From Duganella sp. CF402 (GTDB lineage: Bacteria; Pseudomonadota; Gammaproteobacteria; Burkholderiales; Burkholderiaceae_D), in the NCBI RefSeq assembly GCF_900109645.1, contig NZ_FOBG01000001.1, positions 2,958,262 through 3,022,261 on the forward strand: DNA of 64,000 bases. Direction: 5' to 3'. The stretch's first letter is position 1; the number at the start of each line of letters is the position of its first letter. This document shows, piece by piece, positions 44,696 through 54,713 of this stretch. Below the pieces are notes generated by a model that saw only the letters and a program-made list of their open reading frames with translations, was not told the origin of the DNA and did no database searches. The translations under genes and the position numbers were made by a program.

Positions 44696-44700
44696 GACAT

Positions 44701-44733
44701 AAAAAAACCGGGAGGCTAGTCCCGGTTTTTTTT
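44701..44733. terminator. Bidirectional terminator between the lipoprotein gene and lpdA
   Basis: Stem ACCGGGA / TCCCGGT with a short loop, flanked by A7 on the left and T8 on the right. It can serve both converging genes. Confidence 0.9.
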
Positions 44734-44748
44734 GTTTGCTGCGCTAGC

Positions 44749-46533
44749 TTAGCGCTTGCGCGGTGGTGGCAGGTCGGTGCAGACGCCTTCGTAGACTTCT
44801 GCTGCCATGCCGATCGATTCGCCCAGCGTTGGGTGCGGGTGGATGGTCTTGCCGATGTCGGTGCCATCGCAGCCCATTTCGATCGCCAGGGCGATTTCGC
44901 CGATCATGTCGCCGGCATGCGTGCCGACGATGGTGCCGCCGATGATGCGGTGGGTCTCAGCGTCGAACAGCAGCTTGGTGAAGCCTTCGGCGCGGCCATT
45001 GGCCACGGCGCGGCCGCTCGCTGCCCAAGGGAAGTGGCCCTTCTCGACCTTGATGCCCTTGGCTTTCGCTTCGTCTTCGGTGATGCCGGCCCATGCCACT
45101 TCCGGATCGGTGTAGGCCACCGATGGAATCACCTTCACGTCGAAGTGCGACTTCTGGCCCGCTGCAGCTTCCGCCGCCACGTGGCCTTCATGCACCGCCT
45201 TGTGCGCCAGCATAGGCTGGCCCACCAGGTCGCCGATGGCGAAGATGTTCGGCACGTTGGTGCGCATCTGGCTATCCACTGGGATGAAGCCGCGATCGGT
45301 CACTGCGACGCCTGCTTTGTCGGCAGCAATCTTCTTGCCGTTCGGGCTGCGGCCAACGGCCACCAGTACCAGGTCGTAGACTTGCGGTGCCGGTGCTGGT
45401 GCGCCGGCTTCCGCTGCTTCGAACGTGACTTTGATCCCTTCCGGCAGCGCTTCTACGCCAACGGTTTTGGTCTTGGTCATGATGTTGTCGAAGCGGGCTT
45501 CGTTGTACTTCTGCCAGACTTTGACTGCATCGCGATCCGCGCCTTGCATCAGGCCGTCCATCATTTCGACCACGTCGATACGCGCGCCGAAAGTCGAGTA
45601 CACGGTCGCCATTTCCAGGCCGATGATGCCGCCGCCGATGACCAGCATGCGTTTCGGGATCTGACGCAGTTCCAGCGCACCGGTCGAATCGACGATGCGT
45701 GGATCTTCCGGCACGAACGGCAGCTTAACGACCGACGAACCGGCAGCAATGATGGCCTGCTTGAACTGCACCACTTTCTTGGTGCCGTCCTTGGCGGTGA
45801 CTTCGATATGGTTAGCGCTCAGGAACTGGCCGACGCCGGTGACGATTTGCGTCTTGCGTGCCTTGGCCATGCCAGCCAGACCGCCGGTCATGTTCTTGAT
45901 GACGCCTTCCTTGTACTTGCGTACCTGGTCGATGTCGATGGTCGGCTTGGCGAAGGTCACGCCGGTATTGGACATGTGCGCGGTTTCGTCGATCACGGAC
46001 GCCACGTGCAGCAGTGCTTTCGATGGGATGCAACCCACGTTCAGGCACACGCCGCCCAGCGTTTCGTAACGCTCGACGATCACGGTGTTCATACCCAGGT
46101 CCGCAGCGCGGAAGGCAGCCGAGTAGCCGCCAGGACCGCCGCCCAGCACCATCATGTCGCAGTCGATGTCGACCTGACCGGTGTAGCTGCTACCGGCTGG
46201 TGCGACGATCGGTGCGGCCGGAGCGGCAGCTGGTGCTGGCGCCGCAGCTGCCGGAGCAGGTGCTGCAGCTGCTGGCGCAGGCGCCGCAGCACCAGCGCTA
46301 GCTTCCACCACCAGCATGATCGAACCTTCCTTGACCTTGTCGCCCACTTTAACGCGCAGTTCTTTCACCACGCCGGCGTGCGACGAAGGCACTTCCATGC
46401 TTGCCTTGTCCGATTCCACGGTGATCAGCGACTGATCCACTGCAACCGTGTCGCCAACCTTGACCATCACTTCGATTACTTCTACCTCTGCGAAGTCGCC
46501 GATATTCGGCACTTTTACTTCTGTGCTCATCAT
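44749..46533 (-). CDS. lpdA: Dihydrolipoyl dehydrogenase (E3) with fused N-terminal lipoyl domain
   Basis: About 594 aa, longer than the usual 470 because residues 1-80 form a lipoyl domain ([13 protein letters not shown] holds the lipoyl Lys), joined by a Pro/Ala linker. The E3 core follows: FAD site [20 protein letters not shown], redox disulfide [16 protein letters not shown] site [16 protein letters not shown] and catalytic HPHPTLGE. It reoxidises the lipoyl groups of the pyruvate dehydrogenase complex. AGGAG favours the second Met (46530). It is 6 bases after aceF. Confidence 0.96.
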   Translation of the reverse strand: MMSTEVKVPNIGDFAEVEVIEVMVKVGDTVAVDQSLITVESDKASMEVPSSHAGVVKELRVKVGDKVKEGSIMLVVEASAGAAAPAPAAAAPAPAAAAPAPAAAPAAPIVAPAGSSYTGQVDIDCDMMVLGGGPGGYSAAFRAADLGMNTVIVERYETLGGVCLNVGCIPSKALLHVASVIDETAHMSNTGVTFAKPTIDIDQVRKYKEGVIKNMTGGLAGMAKARKTQIVTGVGQFLSANHIEVTAKDGTKKVVQFKQAIIAAGSSVVKLPFVPEDPRIVDSTGALELRQIPKRMLVIGGGIIGLEMATVYSTFGARIDVVEMMDGLMQGADRDAVKVWQKYNEARFDNIMTKTKTVGVEALPEGIKVTFEAAEAGAPAPAPQVYDLVLVAVGRSPNGKKIAADKAGVAVTDRGFIPVDSQMRTNVPNIFAIGDLVGQPMLAHKAVHEGHVAAEAAAGQKSHFDVKVIPSVAYTDPEVAWAGITEDEAKAKGIKVEKGHFPWAASGRAVANGRAEGFTKLLFDAETHRIIGGTIVGTHAGDMIGEIALAIEMGCDGTDIGKTIHPHPTLGESIGMAAEVYEGVCTDLPPPRKR

Positions 46534-46539
46534 GGCTCC

Positions 46540-48216
46540 TTACAGCAGAATTTTACGCATGTCGCCGAGCACTTCGCTCAGGTACACGGAGAAGCGCGCG
46601 CCCATCGCGCCATCGATCACGCGGTGATCGTAGGACAGCGAGGTGCCCATCATCAGGCGTGGCTGGAACGCCTTGCCATCCCACACCGGCTTGGTCGATG
46701 CCTTGGACAGGCCCAGGATCGCCACTTCCGGCGCATTCACGATCGGCGTGAAGTGCGTACCGCCGATACCGCCCAGCGACGAGATGGTGAAGGTCGCGCC
46801 TTGCATGTCGGTCGGTTTCAGCTTGCCTTCGCGCGCTTGTGCCGACAGCTCGGTCATTTCCTTGGCGATCTGCGTGACCGATTTCTGGTCGGCGTTTTTG
46901 ATCACCGGTACTACCAGGCCGTTCGGCGTGTCGGCAGCGAAGCCGATGTTGTAGTACTTCTTCAGGATCAGGTTCTCGCCCTTTTCGTCCAGCGACGAGT
47001 TAAAGGTCGGGAATTTCTTCAGCGCGGCGACCGATGCCTTGATCACGAATGCCAGCATGGTGAGCTTGGTGGCATCCTTGTTCTTGGCGGTAGCGGCGTT
47101 CGATTCAACGCGGAAGGCTTCCAGGTCGGTGATATCCGCGTCGTCGAACTGCGTGACGTGCGGGATCTGCACCCAGTTGCGGTGCAGGTTAGGACCGGAG
47201 ATTTTCTTGATGCGCGACAGCGGCAGCAGTTCGGTTTCGCCGAATTTGCTGAAGTCCAGCGACGGCCAAGGCAGCACGCTGAAGTTGCCGCCACCACCAA
47301 CCGAACCACCGGCAGCGCCCGAAGGTGCGGCTACGGTGCCGGCCATCACGCCCTTGACGAAGTTCTGCACGTCGAGCTGGGTGATGCGGCCTTTGGCACC
47401 GGAGCCTGGCACTTTGCCCAGGTCCACGCCCAGTTCGCGGGCGAACTTGCGGATCGATGGCGATGCGTGTGCCAGTTTGCCGGTCTGCACGGAGCCTTGC
47501 GAGGCTGGTGCGGCGGCAGCTGCTGCAGGCGCTGGTGCAGCAGCAGCAGCAGCAGCAGCAGCAGCGGCTGGTGCGGCTGCCGGGGCTGCGGCCGGTGCAG
47601 CGGCCGGTGCAGCGGCAGCAGGGGCTGGGCCACCAACTGCGTCTACCACGAACACGATCGAGCCCATAGCAACTTTGTCGCCGACCTTGACTTTCACTTC
47701 TTTGACCACGCCGGCGTGCGACGATGGAATCTCCATCGAAGCCTTGTCCGATTCAACGGTCAGCAGCGACTGGTCTACCTTGATGGTGTCGCCAACCTTG
47801 ACCATGACTTCGATGACTTCTACTTCCTTGAAGTCGCCGATGTCCGGTACTTTGACGTCGACCGGGCCGGCGGCGACCGGCGCTGCGGCAGGAGCCGGCG
47901 CAGGTGCAGCGGCGGCAGCCGGTGCTGGCGCCGGAGCGGCAGCGGCCGCAGGGGCAGCAGCCGGAGCAGCGGCGGCGCCGTCAGCTTCCAGCAGCAGCAC
48001 CAGCGAGCCCATAGCCACTTTCTCGCCGACCTTCACTTTGATTTCTTTCACCACACCGGCGGCCGACGATGGAATCTCCATCGAAGCCTTATCCGATTCA
48101 ACGGTAATCAGCGACTGGTCTACTTTGATCGTGTCGCCGACTTTAATCATCACTTCGATGATCTCAACTTCCTTGAAATCACCGATATCCGGGACTTTAA
48201 CTTCCACAATGCTCAT
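46540..48216 (-). CDS. aceF: Pyruvate dehydrogenase E2, dihydrolipoyl acetyltransferase
   Basis: 558 aa. Two lipoyl domains with [13 protein letters not shown] (about 1-80 and 115-190), separated by Ala/Pro linkers. A peripheral-subunit-binding domain follows (HASPSIRKFARELGVDLGKVPGSGAKGRI), then the catalytic domain with LSYDHRVIDGAMGARF. It transfers acetyl groups to CoA and forms the complex core. The linker before the binding domain contains a run of nine CAG/GCT triplets coding for alanines (47538-47564). Confidence 0.97.
   Translation of the reverse strand: MSIVEVKVPDIGDFKEVEIIEVMIKVGDTIKVDQSLITVESDKASMEIPSSAAGVVKEIKVKVGEKVAMGSLVLLLEADGAAAAPAAAPAAAAAPAPAPAAAAAPAPAPAAAPVAAGPVDVKVPDIGDFKEVEVIEVMVKVGDTIKVDQSLLTVESDKASMEIPSSHAGVVKEVKVKVGDKVAMGSIVFVVDAVGGPAPAAAAPAAAPAAAPAAAPAAAAAAAAAAAPAPAAAAAAPASQGSVQTGKLAHASPSIRKFARELGVDLGKVPGSGAKGRITQLDVQNFVKGVMAGTVAAPSGAAGGSVGGGGNFSVLPWPSLDFSKFGETELLPLSRIKKISGPNLHRNWVQIPHVTQFDDADITDLEAFRVESNAATAKNKDATKLTMLAFVIKASVAALKKFPTFNSSLDEKGENLILKKYYNIGFAADTPNGLVVPVIKNADQKSVTQIAKEMTELSAQAREGKLKPTDMQGATFTISSLGGIGGTHFTPIVNAPEVAILGLSKASTKPVWDGKAFQPRLMMGTSLSYDHRVIDGAMGARFSVYLSEVLGDMRKILL
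47538..47564. repeat. (CAG)9 trinucleotide run in the aceF linker
   Basis: Nine perfect CAG units on the plus strand, coding for consecutive alanines on the minus strand. The run keeps frame when it changes length, so slippage would only lengthen or shorten the flexible linker. Confidence 0.9.
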
Positions 48217-48247
48217 AGCGTTTGCTCCGTTTCTTTTTCTCAGCGGA

Positions 48248-50938
48248 TTATTGGGTCACCGGATTTGGTTTGTTCGGATCGAGGTTGTACTTGGCAATCG
48301 CTTGCTCAACCACTTTCACGTCAACCTTGCCCTCTTCAGCCAGCGATTTCAGCGCAGCGACCACGATGTAGTAGCGGTTCACTTCGAAGAATTCACGCAG
48401 CTTTGCGCGGCTGTCCGAACGGCCGAAACCATCGGTGCCCAGCACGCGGTAGGTGCGGTCCTTAGGAATGAAGGCGCGGATCTGTTCTGCAAACGCACGC
48501 ATGTAGTCGGTGGTCGCCACGATTGGACCCGAGGTGTCCTTCAGCAGCTGCGTCACGTACGGCACGCGTTGCTCTTTGCTTGGGTTGACCAGGTTCCAAC
48601 GCTCTGCGTCCTGACCGTCGCGAGCCACCAGGGTCAGCGAAGGAGCGGACCACACGTCAGCGGCGATGTTCCAGTCGTTCTTCAGCAGTTCAGCCGCGAA
48701 GATCGATTCACGCAGGATGGTGCCGGAGCCGATCAGCTGCACGCGCTGCTTGGCTTTCTTGTCGCCTTCCTGCAGCAGGTACATACCTTTCAGGATGCCC
48801 TCTTCCTGGCCTGGCTTGATGCCTGGGTGAGCGTAGTTCTCGTTCATGATGGTGATGTAGTAGAACACGTCTTCCTGTTCTTCCACCATGCGGCGCATAC
48901 CGTCTTGAATGATCACTGCCAGCTCGTGACCGAAGGTCGGGTCGTACGGCATGCAGTTCGGCACAGCGGCGGCGAACAGGTGGCTATGACCGTCTTCGTG
49001 CTGCAGGCCTTCGCCGTTCAGCGTGGTACGGCCGGCGGTGCCGCCCATCAGGAAGCCGCGAGCGCGCATGTCGGCAGCAGCCCATACCAGGTCGCCGATA
49101 CGCTGCATACCAAACATCGAGTAGTAGGTATAGAACGGGATCATCACGCGGTTGTTGGTCGAGTACGAGGTCGCAGCAGCGATCCACGAGCTCATACCAC
49201 CGGCTTCATTGATACCCTCTTGCAGGATCTGGCCGGCTTTGTCTTCGCGGTAGTACATCACTTGGTCTTTATCGACCGGCTCGTACAACTGGCCTTGCTG
49301 GTTGAAGATACCCACCTGGCGGAACAGGCCTTCCATACCGAAGGTACGCGATTCATCGACCAGCACTGGAACGATACGCGGACCAACGCTCGAATCCTTC
49401 AGCAGCGTGGTCAGGATACGCACGTAAGCCTGGGTCGACGAAACTTCACGGCCTTCTGCGGTCGCATCCAGTACGTTCTGGAAGGCCGACAGCGGCGGTA
49501 CGGTCAGTTTTTCGTCGGCTTGCTGGCGACGGGCCGGCAGGTAGCCGCCCAGCGCGGCGCGGCGCTCGTGCAGGTACTTGATCTCAGGCGCGTCGTCGGC
49601 TGGCTTGTAGAACGGGATATCGGCCAGCTTGTCGTCCGGGATAGGGATCGAGTAGCGGTCGCGCATTTCGCGCACGGCTTCGTCGGTCAGTTTCTTGGTG
49701 TTGTGCGCGGTGTTGCGTGCTTCGCCGTGCTTGCCCATGCCGAAGCCCTTGATGGTCTTCACCAGCAGGACGGTCGGTTGGCCTTTGTGTTCCTGCGCGA
49801 CCTTGAACGCAGCGTAGATCTTGTGCGGATCGTGACCGCCACGGGTCAGGCGCCAGATGTCGTCGTCGGTCATGTTGGCAACCATCTCCAGCAGCTTAGG
49901 ATGCTTGCCGAAGAAGTGCTTGCGCACGTAGGCGCCGTCTTTTGCTTTGTAGTTCTGGTATTCGCCGTCGACGGTTTCCATCATCACTTTGCGCAGGATG
50001 CCTTCTTTATCCTTCTGCAGCAGGGCGTCCCAACCTGGGCCCCAGATGACTTTCACCACGTTCCAGCCGGCGCCACGGAACTCGCCTTCCAGTTCTTGAA
50101 TGATCTTGCCGTTGCCGCGCACCGGGCCGTCCAGGCGCTGCAGGTTGCAGTTGACCACGATGACCAGATTGTCGAGCTTTTCGCGTGCGGCCATGCCGAT
50201 CGCGCCCAGCGATTCCGGCTCGTCCATCTCGCCGTCGCCGCAGAATGCCCAGACTTTACGGTCGGTGGTGTCGGCGATCGAGCGTGCGTGCAGGTACTTC
50301 AGGAAGCGCGCCTGATAGATCGCCATCAGTGGGCCCAGGCCCATCGACACGGTCGGGAATTGCCAGAAGTTCGGCATCAGTTTCGGGTGCGGGTACGACG
50401 ACAGGCCTTTGCCGTCCACTTCGCGGCGGAAGTGCAGCAGCTGGTCTTCGGTCAGGCGGCCTTCCAGGAAGGCGCGGGCGTAGACGCCTGGCGACGAGTG
50501 GCCCTGGATGTACAGCAGGTCGCCGCCGTGGTTTTCGCTTGGGGCTTTCCAGAAGTGGTTGAAGCCGATGCCCAGCATGTTGGCCAGCGAGGCGAACGAG
50601 GACAGGTGGCCGCCGAGGTCGCCGTCGAAGCGGTTGGCCTTGACGACCATCGCCATCGCGTTCCAACGCATCCACGAGCGCAGTTTTTCTTCGTATTCCA
50701 GGTTGCCGGGGCAGTGTTGCTCCTTGTCGGCAGGGATGGTGTTGACGTATGCAGTATTGGCGGAGAACGGAATATCGGAACCGCTCTGGCGCGCCAGGTC
50801 AATCAGACGCTCCAACAGGTAGTGAGCACGGTCAGGGCCCTCTTGTTCCAGCACGGAGGCCAGGGAATCCAACCATTCTTTGGTTTCTTGCGAATCAGGG
50901 TCGGTGTAGGCCGTTACCTGGTCAAGTTGAGCTGACAT
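48248..50938 (-). CDS. aceE: Pyruvate dehydrogenase E1 component (homodimeric type)
   Basis: 896 aa, normal for AceE. The thiamine diphosphate motif GDGEMDEPESLGAIGMAAREKLDNLVIVVNCNLQRLDGPV-type region is clear (GDGEMDEPES...NCNLQRLDGP), with the N-terminal RFDGDLGGHLSSFASLA and C-terminal RVLGTDGFGRSDSRAKLREFFEV. It decarboxylates pyruvate and acetylates the lipoyl group of AceF. First gene of aceE-aceF-lpdA; 31 bases separate it from aceF. Confidence 0.97.
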   Translation of the reverse strand: MSAQLDQVTAYTDPDSQETKEWLDSLASVLEQEGPDRAHYLLERLIDLARQSGSDIPFSANTAYVNTIPADKEQHCPGNLEYEEKLRSWMRWNAMAMVVKANRFDGDLGGHLSSFASLANMLGIGFNHFWKAPSENHGGDLLYIQGHSSPGVYARAFLEGRLTEDQLLHFRREVDGKGLSSYPHPKLMPNFWQFPTVSMGLGPLMAIYQARFLKYLHARSIADTTDRKVWAFCGDGEMDEPESLGAIGMAAREKLDNLVIVVNCNLQRLDGPVRGNGKIIQELEGEFRGAGWNVVKVIWGPGWDALLQKDKEGILRKVMMETVDGEYQNYKAKDGAYVRKHFFGKHPKLLEMVANMTDDDIWRLTRGGHDPHKIYAAFKVAQEHKGQPTVLLVKTIKGFGMGKHGEARNTAHNTKKLTDEAVREMRDRYSIPIPDDKLADIPFYKPADDAPEIKYLHERRAALGGYLPARRQQADEKLTVPPLSAFQNVLDATAEGREVSSTQAYVRILTTLLKDSSVGPRIVPVLVDESRTFGMEGLFRQVGIFNQQGQLYEPVDKDQVMYYREDKAGQILQEGINEAGGMSSWIAAATSYSTNNRVMIPFYTYYSMFGMQRIGDLVWAAADMRARGFLMGGTAGRTTLNGEGLQHEDGHSHLFAAAVPNCMPYDPTFGHELAVIIQDGMRRMVEEQEDVFYYITIMNENYAHPGIKPGQEEGILKGMYLLQEGDKKAKQRVQLIGSGTILRESIFAAELLKNDWNIAADVWSAPSLTLVARDGQDAERWNLVNPSKEQRVPYVTQLLKDTSGPIVATTDYMRAFAEQIRAFIPKDRTYRVLGTDGFGRSDSRAKLREFFEVNRYYIVVAALKSLAEEGKVDVKVVEQAIAKYNLDPNKPNPVTQ

Positions 50939-51169
50939 GTATTAAGTCTCCTGAGTTGAGAGTTCGCTGATTATTTACTAATACTTCGATGACGTGTGGG
51001 GATTCTATCAGTGTATTTCGGCTTTTTCAAATTACGATAAGGCATTTTATATTGTGAAATTTCCCTATGAAAACCTTGTGCGGTGCAACATGCAACAAAC
51101 GCCGAAAACGAGGCGGGATGCGCCCTGCGGCCTTATAATCCTGCTTTCCTCTACCAACCTGTGTAAATC

Positions 51170-52015
51170 ATGTCTGCTCAACTGATCGATGGCGTTGCCC
51201 TCTCCAAAAAACTGCGTGCTGAAATTGCTGCACGTGCTGCCACCCTCACCGCCCAAGGCAAACAGCCGGGCCTGGCTGTGATTATTGTGGGCGACGATCC
51301 GGCCAGCCACGTGTACGTGCGCAACAAGGTCAAGGCTTGCGAGGACGCCGGCTTCTATTCGCTCAAGGATCAATACCCGGCCGACCTGACCGAAGCCGCG
51401 CTGCTGGCCCGCATCGCCGAGCTGAACAACGATCCGAAGATCCACGGCATCCTGGTCCAGATGCCGCTGCCTAAGCACATCGATTCGCACAAGGTGATCG
51501 AGGCGATTTCGGTCAAGAAGGACGTGGACGGCTATGCGGTGCTGAGCGCCGGCGAACTGATGAGCGGCCTGGACGGTTTCCGTCCTTGCACTCCGTATGG
51601 CTGCATGAAACTGATCGAAAGCACCGGCTACGACCTGCGCGGCAAGCATGCGGTGGTGATTGGCCGTTCCAACACCGTTGGCAAGCCGATGGCGCTGCTG
51701 CTCTTGCAAGCCAACGCCACCGTCACCATCTGCCATAGCGCGACCCCGGATATTGGCGTGTACACCCGCCAGGCTGACGTGGTCGTGGCTGCAACCGGCC
51801 GCCGCAACACCCTGACTGCTGATATGGTGAAACCAGGCGCGATCGTGATCGACGTCGGCATCAACCGTAACGAAGAGGGCAAGCTGTGCGGCGATGTAGA
51901 CTTTGACGGCATCAAGGAAGTGGCATCGCACATCACGCCAGTACCAGGCGGCGTGGGCCCGATGACCATCACCATGCTGTTGATGAACACGGTGGAAGCA
52001 GCCGAGCGCACTTAA
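51170..52015 (+). CDS. folD: Methylenetetrahydrofolate dehydrogenase / cyclohydrolase
   Basis: 281 aa, usual FolD length. The catalytic Lys region is [16 protein letters not shown]; further marks are [28 protein letters not shown], and the NADP site [17 protein letters not shown], with [14 protein letters not shown] at the end. It interconverts methylene-THF and 10-formyl-THF in the cytoplasm, feeding PurN among others. It is divergent from aceE over a 231-bp gap in which I find no clear regulatory site. Confidence 0.97.
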   Translation: MSAQLIDGVALSKKLRAEIAARAATLTAQGKQPGLAVIIVGDDPASHVYVRNKVKACEDAGFYSLKDQYPADLTEAALLARIAELNNDPKIHGILVQMPLPKHIDSHKVIEAISVKKDVDGYAVLSAGELMSGLDGFRPCTPYGCMKLIESTGYDLRGKHAVVIGRSNTVGKPMALLLLQANATVTICHSATPDIGVYTRQADVVVAATGRRNTLTADMVKPGAIVIDVGINRNEEGKLCGDVDFDGIKEVASHITPVPGGVGPMTITMLLMNTVEAAERT

Positions 52016-52029
52016 CCGCACTCGCAACC

Positions 52030-52099
52030 GTCGCACCGGCGAAGGCCGGTGCCTAAGAACGCATGCTCAGCTTGGATCCCGGCCTTCGCCGGGACGACG
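52030..52099. repeat. REP-like palindromic repeat pair, copy 1
   Basis: Two inverted arms: GTCGCACCGGCGAAGGCCGGTGC (52030-52052; 20-base core CGCACCGGCGAAGGCCGGTG) and GGATCCCGGCCTTCGCCGGGAC.. (52074-52099), separated by about 21 bases. Each arm folds on itself. Translation of this element gives the well-known WIPAFAGT peptide, which falsely extends the next gene upstream of its real start. Confidence 0.8.
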
Positions 52100-52117
52100 C
52101 TGCAACGAGGAACGAAT

Positions 52118-54193
52118 ATGACTGATGCTACCAATCCCCTGCTCGACTTCAGCGGCCTGCCGCGTTTTGACGCCATCAAACCGGAGCACGTGACGCCGGC
52201 CATCGATGAACTGCTGGCCAGGAACCGCGCCGTGGTGGAACAGCTGCAAGCGCCATCCGACGCCGTGAGCTGGGGCAGCTTCGTGACGCCGCTGGAAAAC
52301 GCCACCGAGCTGCTGGGCCGGGCCTGGGGCATCGTCAGTCATCTGAACAACGTGGTGGACACGCCGGAACTGCGCGCCGTCTACAACGAGAACCAGCCGA
52401 AGGTGACCGAGTTCTGGACCGAGCTGGGCCAGAACGAAGCGCTGTTCGCCAAATACAAGGCCCTGCGCGCCTCGGCCCAATTCGACACCCTGTCGCCGGC
52501 CCGCAAGCGCATCATCGAAAACGCCATCCGCGATTTCCGCATGGGCGGCGCCGAACTGCCGGAAGATAAGAAGGCCCGCTTCGCCGCCATCCAGGAAGAA
52601 CACGCGATGACCTCCACGCGCTTCTCGGAAAACGTGCTGGACGCCACCAACGACTACAAGCTGCTGGTCACCGACGAAGCCGACCTCGCCGGCCTGCCGG
52701 ACGATGTCAAAGCCGCCGCCCGCGCCGCCGCTGAAAAAGAAAACAAACAAGGCTGGGAATTCTCGCTGCACTTCCCTTCCTACTATCCGATCCTGCAATT
52801 CGCCGACAAGCGCGAACTGCGCGAAACCATTTACCGCGCCAACGCCACCAAGGCCTCCGAGCAAGGCGACGTCTTCAGCAAGAAGGACGAATGGGACAAC
52901 ACCCAGAACATCGTCACCCTGCTGAAACTGCGCGATGAAGAAGCCAAGCTGCTCGGTTATAACAACTTCGCCGAAGTGTCGCTGGTGCCGAAGATGGCCA
53001 AGTCGCCGGAAGAAGTCATCGCCTTCCTCGAAGACCTCGCCAAGCGCGCGCGTCCGTTCGCGGAAAAAGACCTGGCCGAGCTGCGCGCGTTCGCCAAGGA
53101 CGAGCTGGGCATCGACGACCTGAAAGCGTGGGACATTCCCTACGCTTCCGAAAAACTGCAAGAGCGCCGCTACGCCTTCTCGGCACAGGAAGTGAAGCAG
53201 TACTTCCCTGAACACAAAGTGGTCGACGGCCTGTTCCGCCTGATCCAGAACCTGTTCAACGTCGAAATCAAACCCGACGACGCGCCGGTATGGCACAAGG
53301 ACGTACGCTTCTTCCGCATCGAGCGCAACGGCAAGCTGATCGGCCAGTTCTACCTCGACCTGTACGCCCGCGCCGGCAAGTCCGGCGGCGCCTGGATGGA
53401 CGACGCACGCGGCCGCCGCGCCGACGTGACCAACGTGCAAACGCCAGTCGCCTACCTGACCTGCAACTTCACCGAGCCAGCCGTGGTGGATGGCGTGGCC
53501 AAGCCATCGCTGTTCACTCACGATGAGGTGACCACGCTGTTCCACGAATTCGGCCACGGCCTGCACCACATGCTGACGCAGGTGGATGAGCTGGGCGTGT
53601 CCGGCATCTCCGGCGTGGAATGGGATGCCGTCGAACTGCCATCGCAGTTCATGGAAAATTTCTGCTGGGAATGGGAAGTGCTGGAACACATGACCGCGCA
53701 CGCCGTCACCGGCGAACCGCTGCCGCGCGCGCTGTACGACAAGATGCTGGCCGCGAAGAACTACCAGTCCGGCCTGCAGACCCTGCGCCAGGTCGAGTTC
53801 TCGCTGCTCGACATGCATCTGCACTACGACTACGACGCCAACGGCGGCAAGACTGTGCAGCAGCTGATCGATGAAGTGCGCAGCAAGTTCTCGCTGGTGA
53901 TTCCGCCATCGTTCAACCGCTTCCAGAATTCCTTCGGCCATATCTTCGCCGGCGGGTACGCGGCCGGCTACTACAGCTACAAGTGGGCCGAAGTCTTGTC
54001 GGCCGACGCCTACGCCGCCTTCGAAGAAGCGCAGAAGCTGGGCCCGGCCGCCGTGTCGGAAACCGGCAAACGCTACCTCGCGGAAATCCTGTCGGTCGGC
54101 GGTTCGCGTCCGGCGCTGGAATCGTTCACCGCTTTCCGCGGCCGCGAGCCGAGCATCGATGCACTGTTACGCCACAGCGGCATGGCCGCGTAA
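52118..54193 (+). CDS. prlC: M3-family oligopeptidase (oligopeptidase A-like)
   Basis: 691 aa from the ATG at 52118, preceded by GAGG. Zinc site HEFGHGLHHML with the downstream Glu in GISGVEWDAVELPSQF, the hallmark of M3 thimet-like peptidases. N-terminal LPRFDAIKPEHVTPAIDELL matches oligopeptidase A. It degrades short peptides, such as released signal peptides, in the cytoplasm. The longer open frame upstream comes from the REP-like repeat and is not used. Confidence 0.94.
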   Translation: MTDATNPLLDFSGLPRFDAIKPEHVTPAIDELLARNRAVVEQLQAPSDAVSWGSFVTPLENATELLGRAWGIVSHLNNVVDTPELRAVYNENQPKVTEFWTELGQNEALFAKYKALRASAQFDTLSPARKRIIENAIRDFRMGGAELPEDKKARFAAIQEEHAMTSTRFSENVLDATNDYKLLVTDEADLAGLPDDVKAAARAAAEKENKQGWEFSLHFPSYYPILQFADKRELRETIYRANATKASEQGDVFSKKDEWDNTQNIVTLLKLRDEEAKLLGYNNFAEVSLVPKMAKSPEEVIAFLEDLAKRARPFAEKDLAELRAFAKDELGIDDLKAWDIPYASEKLQERRYAFSAQEVKQYFPEHKVVDGLFRLIQNLFNVEIKPDDAPVWHKDVRFFRIERNGKLIGQFYLDLYARAGKSGGAWMDDARGRRADVTNVQTPVAYLTCNFTEPAVVDGVAKPSLFTHDEVTTLFHEFGHGLHHMLTQVDELGVSGISGVEWDAVELPSQFMENFCWEWEVLEHMTAHAVTGEPLPRALYDKMLAAKNYQSGLQTLRQVEFSLLDMHLHYDYDANGGKTVQQLIDEVRSKFSLVIPPSFNRFQNSFGHIFAGGYAAGYYSYKWAEVLSADAYAAFEEAQKLGPAAVSETGKRYLAEILSVGGSRPALESFTAFRGREPSIDALLRHSGMAA

Positions 54194-54281
54194 CGATTAA
54201 CAATCTCCCCTCCACCCAAGCCGCACGGTAGCAAACTCGGTGCCAGCGGCTTGCGGCGTTTTCGCATACACTGGATTCACC

Positions 54282-54713
54282 ATGACACGCATCGACTTCC
54301 ACACCAATGTACCGGACAAAGTAGCCTACGCCTGCCGCCTCGTGCGCAAGGCCTGGGCCGCCAACAACCGCGTGGTGCTGATGGCGGAAGATAGCGCGCA
54401 ACTGGCAGAACTTAACGCGGCGATGTGGGATTTTTCCGCCACCGACTACCTGCCGCACGTGCTGGTCACGGATGAGCTGGCGGCGCAGACGCCGATCCTG
54501 TTGACGGACTCGGATGAGGCGGAATTACCACACACGCACAAAGAATTATTGGTCAATTTGTCGCGCCGCGCGCCATCGCAGATGACACAGTTTGCGCGCA
54601 TGATCGAAGTGATTTCCTCCCAAGAGGATGATGCGGCCGCCGGCCGCAAGCGTTATGTCGCATACAAGCAGCAAGACTATCCACTTACCCACTTTGTCGC
54701 AGGAAAATCATGA
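54282..54713 (+). CDS. holC: DNA polymerase III subunit chi
   Basis: 143 aa. It begins MTRIDFHTNVPDKVAYACRL and has VRKAWAANNRVVLMAEDSAQLAELN and LWDF-like AAMWDFSATDYLPH, the HolC pattern. Chi links the clamp loader to SSB at the replication fork. Start at 54282; the following small gene overlaps it by 4 bases (ATGA). Confidence 0.9.
   Translation: MTRIDFHTNVPDKVAYACRLVRKAWAANNRVVLMAEDSAQLAELNAAMWDFSATDYLPHVLVTDELAAQTPILLTDSDEAELPHTHKELLVNLSRRAPSQMTQFARMIEVISSQEDDAAAGRKRYVAYKQQDYPLTHFVAGKS

Noticed and set aside
47538..47564. Short tandem repeat considered as a CRISPR-like array
   Set aside because: It is a perfect triplet run inside a coding alanine linker, with no spacers.
47039..50935. 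Very long open frame on the plus strand opposite aceF/aceE, about 1300 codons
   Set aside because: It is antisense to highly conserved pyruvate dehydrogenase genes. Such frames arise from the codon bias of high-GC genes; the product is low-complexity Ala, Val, His and Arg with no domain.
52049..52117. N-terminal extension of the M3 peptidase beginning MPKNACSAWIPAFAGTT
   Set aside because: It is translated REP-like repeat; the conserved peptidase start with a ribosome site is at 52118.
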